From contig NZ_JAHWXQ010000002.1 of assembly GCF_019336435.1 (NCBI RefSeq), positions 930,001 through 994,000 of the forward strand: a DNA stretch of 64,000 nucleotides. Direction: 5' to 3'. Position 1 is the first letter of the stretch. Each line of letters starts with the position of its first letter. The notes below the pieces were generated by a model. That model worked only from the letters and a program-made list of their open reading frames with translations, had not been told where the DNA came from and did no database searches. This document shows positions 51,764-60,846 of this stretch, piece by piece. The position numbers and the translations under genes are program-made. The DNA is from Pontibacter populi. Its GTDB lineage: Bacteria > Bacteroidota > Bacteroidia > Cytophagales > Hymenobacteraceae.

Positions 51764-51798
51764 CTCAAAAAGTAGCCATGATGTGCCTACTTTTTGAG
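51764..51798. promoter_or_regulatory. 12-bp inverted repeat upstream of utilisation locus
   Basis: CTCAAAAAGTAG (51764-51775) and CTACTTTTTGAG (51787-51798) with an 11-base spacer, 190 bases before the SusC ATG. It may be an operator for the locus regulator, or a leader hairpin. Confidence 0.45.
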
Positions 51799-51987
51799 CA
51801 AATTACCTGAATTAGAGTAAAATTATATCGCCGAATCTAAATACAGGTTTAGGTAAAACACCGGATGAACATAGCAATGTAAAGGTGTCCTCAGTCAGAT
51901 ACACCGTACTGCTTCTCAAGTATCTTTTAATTTCTACTTTTAGTGTTAGTCATAGTTTGAGTTTTAAATCAATCTAATTCTTTATTT

Positions 51988-54900
51988 ATGAGAAAATACT
52001 TTTACACAGCTATGGGTTGTCTTACCATGGTTGCCTGCATCAACTCAGTTGCCTATGCAGACAATCCCGGCAAAGTACGACTCAAAAAAGAAAAGTTTTA
52101 TGCCCAAACCGTAACAGGTAAGGTAACCTCTGAGAGCGGCGAACCCCTGATCGGGGCAAGTGTTACTTTGAAAGGCACCTCAGCCGGAGATGTTACAGAT
52201 ATCAATGGCAACTTCTCTATCAATGTACCCGACAATGGTGGAACACTTGTGGTGTCTTACATTGGTTTTCTGTCGCAAGAGGTAGCCATTGCCGGCCGCA
52301 CAACTATAAACATTACATTAAAAGCCGATGCTAAAAGTTTAGAAGAGGTAGTGGTGATCGGTTATGGTGTACAAAAGAAGAGTGTTGTAACAGGAGCCAT
52401 ATCCAGCGTTAAATCCGCAGACCTGGAAAACCAGCAGATTACCCGCGTAGAACAGGCGTTGCAAGGCAGAACTTCCGGGGTAACTGTTGCTGCTAACTCC
52501 GGTGCGCCAGGTGCGGGATCCACAGTACGGGTAAGAGGTATAACCACCCTGAACAATAACGAACCGCTCTATGTAGTGGATGGCGTTATTGTTAGCGGAG
52601 GTATAGATTACCTGAACCAATCAGATATAGAATCTATCGAGGTATTGAAAGATGCTGCATCGGCTGCCATATATGGTACAAGGGGTGCTACCGGCGTAAT
52701 ACTGGTAACCACCAAAAAAGGGAAAGAAGGAACCATGCGCGTAAACTATAACGCGTACTACGGTACCCAGTCTCCTACCCGTAAACTTGATCTGCTGAAT
52801 GCAACAGAGTATGCCACCCTCCGAAACGAAGCTGCTGTAGCAGGTGGAAACCCGATAGTTTACCAAGACCCGCGGGCATTAGGAGAAGGCACAAACTGGC
52901 AGGATCATGTTTTTAACGACGATGCCCGTATTCAGAGTCATGACTTTAGCTTAAGCGGCGGCAACAACAAATCTACTTATTATGCTTCTTATGGTTACCT
53001 GAACCAGGAAGGTATAGTTGCCACGGCCATATCTAATTTCGAGCGCCATAATGTGCGTTTAAACTCTACGCACAAAGTAATCGACTGGCTAACTATAGGC
53101 CAGAACCTGGGTTATTCCCATATTAAAAGTATAGGCGGCTTTAACCCGAACACCGAATTTGGTGGCCCGCTTAACTCCGCTATCAACTTAGACCCAATCA
53201 CACCTTTCCTGATCACGGACCCGGCCATTTTAGATGATCCGAACAGTATCTATAACAGGCAGCCGGTTATCAGAAATGCACAAGGGTATCCGTACGGCAT
53301 CTCTACTATAGTTATGCAGGAAATGACGAACCCTGCCGCGTACATCCAGACGCAGTTAGGCAACCATGGCTGGTCTGATAACATTGTCGGTAACGCCTTT
53401 GCTGAAGTGGAGCCAATAAAAGGTCTTAAGTTCAGGTCTACATTAGGAGGAAAACTTGCTTACTGGGGCGGTGAAAGCTTTAAGCCGATCTATTACCTGA
53501 ACGCATCAACTATAAGCCAGCAAACTTCCAGAAGCCGCGACCGGAACCAGGTAATGGACTATAACATCGAGAACATACTCTCTTACACCCGAAATTTAAC
53601 AGATCACAACTTTACAGTTCTTTTAGGGCAGGGTGCTTATAAAGATGCTCAGACCAGTGGCCTTGGTTTATCCTATACTGGTATACCTGCTAACAATTTT
53701 GATGATGCCTCATTTAACCTGCCTGTACCAAGTGCAAATATCGGGGCGTACGCTTATGATGGTGTAGCACATACGGTAAGCTCTCTTTTCGGCCGTGTGA
53801 TCTACGATTACAAAGAGAAATATCTGTTTACAGGTATCATCCGCAGAGACGGTTCTTCTAAATTCGGTTCTAACTACCAGTATGGCTATTTCCCATCTGT
53901 TTCTTTAGGCTGGGTGGCCTCAAACGAGGATTTCTGGCCTGTTAATGATTTCGTGGATTTCTTAAAGATCAGAGGTTCTTATGGCGAAGTTGGTAACGAC
54001 CAGACAGGTAACTTCGGATTTATATCAACAGTAAGTCCGGGCCGAAACTATACTTTCGGTAATTCTGTATCCCAGGGCTATACAATAGGTTACAGTCCTA
54101 ACGCACCTGCCAACCCTGACCTGCGTTGGGAAGAAACAGCACAGACCAACATCGGTTTCGAAACAACACTCCTACAGAATATTAACTTGACTTTCGACTG
54201 GTTTAATAAGAAAACCTCTGGCATCTTAATGGAACTGGAGTTACCGGGTTATGCAGGTGCTACAGGCAACCCACTGGCCAACATTGCGGATATGCAGAAC
54301 AGAGGTATAGAACTGGAACTAGGCTATAACCAAAAAATTGGTGAGGTTGGCTTCAGATTATCCGGTAATGCTGCTTATGTAAAAAACGAGATATTTTCTC
54401 TGCAAAGTGGTAAATCCTTCACACAAAGTGGTAGCGCCAGTATCCAGACATTTAACTACCCGCTTAACCGCAACATTATAGGCGAGTCATATTTCAGTTT
54501 CTATGGTTTCCAGACGAACGGCATTTTCCAGAACGACGAAGATGTAGCGAGCTATGTAAGCTCAGACGGAACCGTAATTCAGCCAAACGCAGTACCAGGA
54601 GACTTCCGTTGGAAAGATACCAATGATGACGGACAGATTACGGAAGCCGACCGCGTTGTACTTGGCAAACCACTTCCGGACTGGACTTTTGGTGTTACCC
54701 TTAATGCTGACTGGAAAAACTTCGACCTGCTTATTTTTGGTCAGGGCGCAGCTGGTCACAAGATCTTCCAGGGAGTACGTCGCCTGGAGATATCTACCGC
54801 TAACTGGCAAACGAAAGCCCTGGGCCGCTGGACAGGCGAAGGAACCTCTAACGACTATCCAAGAATTTCTACCTCTGACCCGAACAACAACTTCTCAAAT

Positions 54901-55155
54901 CCTTCCGATTTCTATTTAGAAGATGGCGATTATTTCAGAATAAAAACCTTACAGGTAGGTTATACTTTGCCAACCATCCTTACAGAAAAATTTGCCATTC
55001 AAAAAGCCCGTTTTTATGTGAGCGGCAACAACCTGCTGACCTTCACAAAATACACCGGATTTGATCCTGAGATTGGTGGAAACATATTCGGTATCGACCG
55101 TGCTTTCTATCCGCAGGCGCGCTCAATTATGGTTGGTGTAAACTTAGGTTTGTAG
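51988..55155 (+). CDS. SusC-like TonB-dependent transporter of beta-glucan locus
   Basis: 1055 residues. Signal peptide about 1-24 (ending SVAYA). N-terminal extension about 40-115 (VTGKVTSESGEPLIGASVTLKGT), TonB-box-like LEEVVVIGYGVQKK, plug with EPLYVVDGVIV and DIESIEVLKDAASAAIYGTRG, then the barrel ending IMVGVNLGL. It imports oligosaccharides released at the surface by the locus enzymes and captured by the SusD-like protein 27 bases downstream. It differs clearly from the other SusC in the window in length and sequence. Confidence 0.96.
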   Translation: MRKYFYTAMGCLTMVACINSVAYADNPGKVRLKKEKFYAQTVTGKVTSESGEPLIGASVTLKGTSAGDVTDINGNFSINVPDNGGTLVVSYIGFLSQEVAIAGRTTINITLKADAKSLEEVVVIGYGVQKKSVVTGAISSVKSADLENQQITRVEQALQGRTSGVTVAANSGAPGAGSTVRVRGITTLNNNEPLYVVDGVIVSGGIDYLNQSDIESIEVLKDAASAAIYGTRGATGVILVTTKKGKEGTMRVNYNAYYGTQSPTRKLDLLNATEYATLRNEAAVAGGNPIVYQDPRALGEGTNWQDHVFNDDARIQSHDFSLSGGNNKSTYYASYGYLNQEGIVATAISNFERHNVRLNSTHKVIDWLTIGQNLGYSHIKSIGGFNPNTEFGGPLNSAINLDPITPFLITDPAILDDPNSIYNRQPVIRNAQGYPYGISTIVMQEMTNPAAYIQTQLGNHGWSDNIVGNAFAEVEPIKGLKFRSTLGGKLAYWGGESFKPIYYLNASTISQQTSRSRDRNQVMDYNIENILSYTRNLTDHNFTVLLGQGAYKDAQTSGLGLSYTGIPANNFDDASFNLPVPSANIGAYAYDGVAHTVSSLFGRVIYDYKEKYLFTGIIRRDGSSKFGSNYQYGYFPSVSLGWVASNEDFWPVNDFVDFLKIRGSYGEVGNDQTGNFGFISTVSPGRNYTFGNSVSQGYTIGYSPNAPANPDLRWEETAQTNIGFETTLLQNINLTFDWFNKKTSGILMELELPGYAGATGNPLANIADMQNRGIELELGYNQKIGEVGFRLSGNAAYVKNEIFSLQSGKSFTQSGSASIQTFNYPLNRNIIGESYFSFYGFQTNGIFQNDEDVASYVSSDGTVIQPNAVPGDFRWKDTNDDGQITEADRVVLGKPLPDWTFGVTLNADWKNFDLLIFGQGAAGHKIFQGVRRLEISTANWQTKALGRWTGEGTSNDYPRISTSDPNNNFSNPSDFYLEDGDYFRIKTLQVGYTLPTILTEKFAIQKARFYVSGNNLLTFTKYTGFDPEIGGNIFGIDRAFYPQARSIMVGVNLGL

Positions 55156-55182
55156 TAGAACGGAATTCTAAACGAAAGAATC

Positions 55183-56679
55183 ATGAAAAATAAATTCATA
55201 TATACAGCCATCTTCACCTTGGCTTTACCCCTTCTGAGTTCTTGTGATGATGATTTCCTGGATGTAGACCCGGAAGGCATTATCCTGGAATCTGAGTACT
55301 ATAAAAATCCGGAAGAAGCTTACACTGGCTTAGTAGCAGCTTATGACCCGCTTGGTTGGCAGGCCGGTGATACGTACCATAACGTTGGCGCTATAAACGC
55401 TGCCTCTGATGATACACATGCAGGCGGTGGTGGTCCATCGGACATGAATACCTGGCAGGCCTGGAACAGGTTTACGTTAAACCCAGCCATCGGCCCGCAG
55501 GAAGAATACTGGGACAGAAACTTCAGAGGTATTTCAAGAACTAACATCATCTTATCTAAAGTAGAGGCCGGCGTGCCTGGTCTGGCACAGTCAATTGCAG
55601 ATCGTTATGTTGCCGAAGCAAAATTCTTAAGAGCTTATTACTACTTTGAATTAGTACGCCTTTTCAGAAACGTACCGCTATTTACGGCTCCGCTTGCTAC
55701 CGAAGAAATCTTTAATGTAACTCAGGTAACTGCGGATGTTGTATATGCCCAGATTGAAAAAGACCTGGCAGAAGCAATTCCGAATCTGCCTCTAACTGTA
55801 CCGGTTGCAACTGAGGGTGGCCGTGCCACGCAAGGTGCTGCAAAAGCTTTACTTGGTAAGGTATTCCTGTTCCAGAAAAAATGGAACCAGGCTGCAGATC
55901 AGTTTAAAGATGTTAATGGTACCCCGGGCGCAACCAGCATGTATGGCTACCGCTTATTAGATAACTATGGCGCTATTTTCGACCCTACCAATAAGTTTAA
56001 CAGCGAATCTATTTTTGAGATAGTGCATACAAACCAAGCCAAAATGGGCTGGGAAGGATGGCCGAACTTTGAAGGTAATGTTGGTGTGCAGATGATGGGG
56101 CCAAGAGGTTATTCCGGTCCTACGTATGTTGCTGGCTGGGGCTTTAACCCGCTTACCGTAGAACTGGTAGCTGCACTGGAAGGAGACCCGCGCTACGAAC
56201 ACACTGTGCTGGATATTAAAAGTATAAAAGATGCTACTTATGAGCCAAGCTACGACGATACCGGCTTTTTTGTAAAGAAGTATGCCCCTAGAGCAGCCTG
56301 GGTTACAACCATTGGCGGCGAACCCGCCCTGAACTTTGCAGTTGATTACATTGAGATCCGCTTAGCTGATACGTACCTGATGGAAGCGGAAGCACTTGTA
56401 CAGGGCGGTGGAGATATGAGCAGAGCTGCTGATTTACTTAATGCTGTTCGCGGCCGCGTTGGTTTGGCTGCTGTTGCCGCTACCCTTGATAACATCTATA
56501 AAGAACGAAGACTGGAACTGGCAACAGAAGGCCATCGCTTCGACGACCTGGTACGTACCGGCAGAGCTGCTTCCGTGTTAGCTCCGATGGGTTTTGTGGC
56601 AGGCAAGCACGAGGTGTTACCTATTCCGCAGGAAGAGCTTTCGAATACCAAGCTTGTTCAGAACCCGGAGTACCAATAA
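55183..56679 (+). CDS. SusD-like surface glycan-binding lipoprotein
   Basis: 498 residues. Lipobox LLSSC (Cys21) followed by an Asp-rich surface-export tag. SusD hallmarks: AEAKFLRAYYYFELVRLFRNVPLF in the TPR part and YIEIRLADTYLMEAEALVQGG and KERRLELATEGHRFDDLVRTG at the C-terminal end. Trp-rich stretches (GWQAGDTYHNVG, DMNTWQAWNRF) could line the sugar-binding site. It forms the lid of the upstream transporter. Confidence 0.96.
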   Translation: MKNKFIYTAIFTLALPLLSSCDDDFLDVDPEGIILESEYYKNPEEAYTGLVAAYDPLGWQAGDTYHNVGAINAASDDTHAGGGGPSDMNTWQAWNRFTLNPAIGPQEEYWDRNFRGISRTNIILSKVEAGVPGLAQSIADRYVAEAKFLRAYYYFELVRLFRNVPLFTAPLATEEIFNVTQVTADVVYAQIEKDLAEAIPNLPLTVPVATEGGRATQGAAKALLGKVFLFQKKWNQAADQFKDVNGTPGATSMYGYRLLDNYGAIFDPTNKFNSESIFEIVHTNQAKMGWEGWPNFEGNVGVQMMGPRGYSGPTYVAGWGFNPLTVELVAALEGDPRYEHTVLDIKSIKDATYEPSYDDTGFFVKKYAPRAAWVTTIGGEPALNFAVDYIEIRLADTYLMEAEALVQGGGDMSRAADLLNAVRGRVGLAAVAATLDNIYKERRLELATEGHRFDDLVRTGRAASVLAPMGFVAGKHEVLPIPQEELSNTKLVQNPEYQ

Positions 56680-56701
56680 CAGGAGGTCATTTTACTATTA
56701 A

Positions 56702-58144
56702 ATGAAAGATATCATGAAATACAGCAAATTATTATCCAAGGTATACTCCTATCTGGCGATAGCACTGGCAGCAAGTATAGTTGCCGCCTGTACCCCCGAG
56801 GAAATGGATGGCGGCCTGGCCCCTGCACCCAGTTCTGAAATGGTGAAGTTCTCTGTGGCACCAACCCAGGACAACCCGAACATTGTAACCTTTACCAATG
56901 AAACACCAGGCACTTTTAAGGCGATCTGGGACTTTGGTAACGGAAATACAGCCGAAGGGGATAAGGTAAATGGCTCCTTCCCTGTGAAGGGTGATTATAC
57001 GGTTAAGCTTACAGTATTTACCAGCGGAGGCTATGCTTCTAACACGCAGACGGTAACTATAGCTGAGACCAATGTTTCGATGCTTGACAGGGAAGACTAT
57101 AACCTGCTGACCGGCGGAGCAGCTGATGCAGATGGCAAGACCTGGGTTATAGACAAAACCAAGGCCGGGCATATGGGTGTAGGCCCGATAGGTGCAGCTA
57201 CGCCGGAATGGTGGTCAGCACCGCCAAACGATAAAGCTTCAGAAGGGCTTTATGACGATGAGATGACCTTTAACCTGAATGGGTTTTCTTATACCTATCA
57301 GAATAACGGAAACACGTTTGTAAACGGCTCTAACGCTGCTGGCTTGGGCGGTACAGCGCAAGGTGCAGACTATACTTTACCTTATACTCCTCCAACAAAC
57401 ATGGTATGGAGCATTGTAGAAGAGAATGGCAAAAAGTACCTGCAACTATCTAACAATGGTTTTGTGGGTTACTATACCGGTGTGTCTCGTTACGAGATCC
57501 TGTCTTTGTCTGAGAATGAGTTGTACCTGAAAGGTGGCGATGGTGCAAATGCTGCAAATGGCTGGTGGTTACGCTTAGTGCCAAAAGGATATACACATCC
57601 GGTAGAGGCGCGTCCGTACAAAATGGAAGACATGGAAGATACCTTTGATAAAGATGGAAATGTAGTCTGGAAAAAAGAAAACCTTACCCTGAACGAATCT
57701 TATGACAACCCTGCTCCTATTGGTATCAACAAATCGGCTAAAGTAGCGATGTATGTAAAACAGGAAGGCCAGCAGTATGAGTTTGCCAACATGTTCACAG
57801 ACTTTAACTATGACTTCGACCTGAACCAGCGCAATGTGTTCAAGCTGAAAGTATTCATACCAAGCTATAACGACTTTACCACACAGGCTGGCGAAGATTG
57901 GGCAATCAAAAACTTGTTGCAACAGGTATCGGTGAAACTACAGGATGGTACCTCGGCACAGCCATGGGTTAACCAGGTAGAGATAAAACAGCAGGTGGAC
58001 AAGCTTGACCAGTGGGTAGAGCTTACTTATGATTTCTCGGCATTTAAAGGCAGAAAAGATCTGAACCGCATTGTAATCCAAGCAGGCGGAGAAGGAAATT
58101 TTATACCAGGCATCTTCTTCCTGGATGATTTTAGATTAGAGTAA
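56702..58144 (+). CDS. PKD-domain glycan-binding lipoprotein
   Basis: 480 residues. An AGGAGG precedes the ATG at 56702; a second ATG at 56714 is possible. Lipobox IVAAC (Cys30 from the first ATG). Residues about 45-125 are a PKD-like Ig domain (FTNETPGTFKAIWDFGNGNTAEGDKVNGSFPVKGDYTVKL). A middle domain (about 130-310) is rich in Trp, Gly and Asn. The last 150 residues resemble a beta-sandwich carbohydrate-binding module (NVFKLKVFIPSYNDFTTQ, VELTYDFSAFKGRKDLNRIVIQ). In laminarin loci of other Bacteroidota such a third protein binds the polysaccharide at the cell surface. Confidence 0.82.
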   Translation: MKDIMKYSKLLSKVYSYLAIALAASIVAACTPEEMDGGLAPAPSSEMVKFSVAPTQDNPNIVTFTNETPGTFKAIWDFGNGNTAEGDKVNGSFPVKGDYTVKLTVFTSGGYASNTQTVTIAETNVSMLDREDYNLLTGGAADADGKTWVIDKTKAGHMGVGPIGAATPEWWSAPPNDKASEGLYDDEMTFNLNGFSYTYQNNGNTFVNGSNAAGLGGTAQGADYTLPYTPPTNMVWSIVEENGKKYLQLSNNGFVGYYTGVSRYEILSLSENELYLKGGDGANAANGWWLRLVPKGYTHPVEARPYKMEDMEDTFDKDGNVVWKKENLTLNESYDNPAPIGINKSAKVAMYVKQEGQQYEFANMFTDFNYDFDLNQRNVFKLKVFIPSYNDFTTQAGEDWAIKNLLQQVSVKLQDGTSAQPWVNQVEIKQQVDKLDQWVELTYDFSAFKGRKDLNRIVIQAGGEGNFIPGIFFLDDFRLE

Positions 58145-58149
58145 AGGTG

Positions 58150-58191
58150 AAAAGTGGAGCCGGGAACCTGCATTGTTCCCGGCTTACTTTT
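58150..58191 (+). terminator. Hairpin between binding-protein and enzyme genes (attenuator?)
   Basis: Stem AGCCGGGAAC / GTTCCCGGCT (10 bp) with a seven-base loop and flanking AAAAGT/ACTTTT pairing; the T-tract is interrupted. It could reduce read-through from the susCD-PKD genes into the hydrolase genes. Confidence 0.55.
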
Positions 58192-58244
58192 ACTAACTCT
58201 GCATTAAAAACAGCACCGCACCATTACCAGCTTATATCAACAAT

Positions 58245-59123
58245 ATGCTTATTTATCTCAGACCTAAGTTTCAACAAATGCTATTTATAGTTACTTCCCT
58301 TTTCCTTTCGATGGTGGCGACGTCGTGCTCAACTACAGAAGAAGCAAAGCCTAACATATACCAACCTAAAGTCCCACAGGACCTGAACTGGAAGTTTGAA
58401 ACTACCCCGTTGTGGGCAGATGAGTTTACCAATACAGGGCAACCCGACCCGGCTAAATGGGGCTTCGATATAGGCGGAACCGGTTGGGGAAACAATGAAC
58501 TACAGTATTATACCAACAGCGCCAGCAATGTTGCTGTAAGCGATGGCACACTGAAGATAACAGCCCGAAAAGAAAACAAAGAAGGCAAAGAATACACCTC
58601 AGCCAGGCTGGTGACCAAAAACAAAGGCGACTTTTTATATGGCAGAGTTGAGATAAAAGCGAAGCTACCGACAGGCCGGGGAACCTGGCCCGCTATCTGG
58701 ATGCTGCCAACTGACTGGGCTTACGGCGGATGGCCAAAATCTGGCGAGATTGACATTATGGAGCACGTAGGCTACGATCAGAACAAAGTACACATTACCG
58801 TGCATACTGAGGCTTACAACCATAGTAAGAACACACAAAAAGGTCAAAGCAAAGCAATAGAAACAGCCAGCACAGCATTCCATACCTACCGCGTAGACTG
58901 GACTCCATTTGCTGTGAGAGGGTATATTGATGATATGCCCGTGTTTGAATTCAGGAATGAAGGCAAAGGGTTTGAAGTATGGCCTTTCGATAAACGCTTT
59001 CACCTTTTGCTAAACGTTGCAGTTGGGGGTAACTGGGGAGGCGCCCAGGGAGTTGATCCGAATATTTTCCCGCAAACAATGGAAATAGACTATGTAAGGG
59101 TCTATAAAATGATTGAAAAATAA
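58245..59123 (+). CDS. GH16 endo-beta-1,3-glucanase (laminarinase-type) lipoprotein
   Basis: 292 residues. Basic n-region then lipobox VATSC (Cys28 from the first ATG, preferred because it supplies Arg6 and Lys8). Single GH16 jelly-roll domain, about 52-290: WADEFTNTG, GWGNNELQYYT, the catalytic GEIDIMEHVGY with Glu168, Asp170 and Glu173, and HLLLNVAVGGNWGG. The extra residue in EIDIME marks the beta-bulge form of laminarinases and lichenases. It should cut beta-1,3-glucan at the cell surface, feeding the upstream SusCD pair. Confidence 0.94.
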   Translation: MLIYLRPKFQQMLFIVTSLFLSMVATSCSTTEEAKPNIYQPKVPQDLNWKFETTPLWADEFTNTGQPDPAKWGFDIGGTGWGNNELQYYTNSASNVAVSDGTLKITARKENKEGKEYTSARLVTKNKGDFLYGRVEIKAKLPTGRGTWPAIWMLPTDWAYGGWPKSGEIDIMEHVGYDQNKVHITVHTEAYNHSKNTQKGQSKAIETASTAFHTYRVDWTPFAVRGYIDDMPVFEFRNEGKGFEVWPFDKRFHLLLNVAVGGNWGGAQGVDPNIFPQTMEIDYVRVYKMIEK

Positions 59124-59230
59124 ACGTCATTCCCAACTATACTTCTGGCCACAGACCTAAGCCTATTTAAGAAGGAAAAGGTTTATAGATCCATGCTCTA
59201 ACTATAGGTTTACTAATAAACTATAACGCT

Positions 59231-60667
59231 GTGCGAAACTGCTTCTCTAAAAATTGGATATTACTGTTGCTGGTACCGCTTGTTTTATCCTGTAAAAAGG
59301 AGATGAATGAAACAAGCGGGGGCACACCCGGTAATACAACATATCAAACTGTCGCTTTCTGGCTTACAGACCCCGGCACTTCTGTTCTGTTTAAACTGCA
59401 AAACCAACCATTGGCATTTGGATCACCGGCAAACCAACACCCAACTATAACAATAGATACAACAGAAACCTACCAGACTATAGATGGGTTTGGGTATACC
59501 CTAACCGGTGGAAGTGCAACGCTCCTGAACAAAATGTCGTCTGCTGCCCGGGCTGAGCTTTTAAAAGAGCTTTTTGCTACAGAAGGTACCAGTATAGGTG
59601 TAAGCTACCTCCGGTTAAGTATAGGCGCTTCTGATCTCTCAGACCATGTTTTCTCTTATAACGACCTGCCGGCCGGCCAGACCGATCCGGAAATGACAAA
59701 ATTTGATCTGGGCCCTGACCGGAAAGACCTTATCCCTGTTCTGAAAGAGATCCTGGCCATCAATCCGGAAATAAAGTTAATGGGTTCTCCGTGGTCCCCT
59801 CCTACCTGGATGAAAACGAACAATAGTTCTGTTGGCGGAAGTCTGAAGCCGGAATTCTACGATGCGTATGCGAAGTACTTTGTAAAATACATACAGGCCA
59901 TGGCAGCCGAAGGTATCCGTATAGATGCCATTACGGTACAGAACGAGCCACTGCACCCAGGCAACAACCCCAGCCTACTGATGCCCGCACAGGAACAGGC
60001 CGCTTTTATAAAACAAAGTCTTGGGCCGGCATTCAAGGCTGCAAACCTCGACACCAAGATCATCATCTACGACCATAATGCCGACCGCATTGATTATCCA
60101 ATAAGTATACTGAACGATCCGGAAGCAAAAAAATACATTAACGGCTCTGCCTTTCACCTGTACGGCGGCACGATAGATGCCCTGGACCAGGTGCACAAAG
60201 CGCACCCGGATAAGAATCTATACTTTACAGAACAATGGGTAGGCGCACCCGGTAACCTGGCCGGCGACCTGGCATGGCACACTAAAAACCTGACTATAGG
60301 AGCTACCCGAAACTGGTGTAAAACGGTACTGGAATGGAATTTAGCTGCTGACCAAAACCAGGACCCGCATACCGAAGGCGGTTGTACGCAATGCCTAGGG
60401 GCAATTACCATAAACGGTGGTGTAACCCGTAACCCGGCTTATTATACTATAGCGCATGCCTCAAAATTTGTAAGGCCGGGCTCGGTAAGAGTTAGCTCAA
60501 ACATACCTGCTGGCTTACAGAATGTAGCTTTTAAAGCACCCAACGGCGACAAAGTACTGATCGTTTTTAACGAAGGACAGGACAGCCGCACATTTAATAT
60601 CAGTTACAACGGAAACATAGTTACAACCAGCCTGAACAGAGGGGCAGTAGGCACATATGTATGGTAA
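59231..60667 (+). CDS. GH30 family glucanase lipoprotein
   Basis: 478 residues, GTG start. Lipobox LVLSC (Cys21). GH30 barrel with the side beta-domain: TIDGFGYTLTGGSATLLNKM, SYLRLSIGASDLSDH, GSPWSPPTWMKTN, acid/base Glu239 in ITVQNEPLHP and nucleophile Glu334 in LYFTEQW. The C-terminal strand domain closes the chain (VGTYVW). By family GH30 this is most likely an endo-beta-1,6-glucanase or beta-glucosidase; in this locus a role in removing the beta-1,6 branches of a laminarin-like glucan is the natural inference. Confidence 0.92.
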   Translation: MRNCFSKNWILLLLVPLVLSCKKEMNETSGGTPGNTTYQTVAFWLTDPGTSVLFKLQNQPLAFGSPANQHPTITIDTTETYQTIDGFGYTLTGGSATLLNKMSSAARAELLKELFATEGTSIGVSYLRLSIGASDLSDHVFSYNDLPAGQTDPEMTKFDLGPDRKDLIPVLKEILAINPEIKLMGSPWSPPTWMKTNNSSVGGSLKPEFYDAYAKYFVKYIQAMAAEGIRIDAITVQNEPLHPGNNPSLLMPAQEQAAFIKQSLGPAFKAANLDTKIIIYDHNADRIDYPISILNDPEAKKYINGSAFHLYGGTIDALDQVHKAHPDKNLYFTEQWVGAPGNLAGDLAWHTKNLTIGATRNWCKTVLEWNLAADQNQDPHTEGGCTQCLGAITINGGVTRNPAYYTIAHASKFVRPGSVRVSSNIPAGLQNVAFKAPNGDKVLIVFNEGQDSRTFNISYNGNIVTTSLNRGAVGTYVW

Positions 60668-60846
60668 ACCGCAAAGCTAAACCAACCCCGATCAGGAATT
60701 TTACACTACGAAAAACCAATCATTTCTGCTCTTTTATAAAAGCTAACCGGAAGTGGAAAACAGGTATGCAGCCCACACCTGATGGTGAAAAGCTGCTGCC
60801 AGAAAAGAACGCTGAATAAATATTTACCGAACAAAAGAACCGCTAC

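Larger units (their letters stand above)
51402..51987. other. 586-bp region between yebC and the second susC
   Basis: It holds the yebC terminator at its start, the inverted repeat at 51764-51798 and an AT-rich last 180 bases that should carry the promoter of the utilisation locus. No clear TTG/TAnnTTTG pair was found, only partial forms such as TATCTTTT near 51920. No copy of the long multi-hairpin repeat. Confidence 0.5.
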
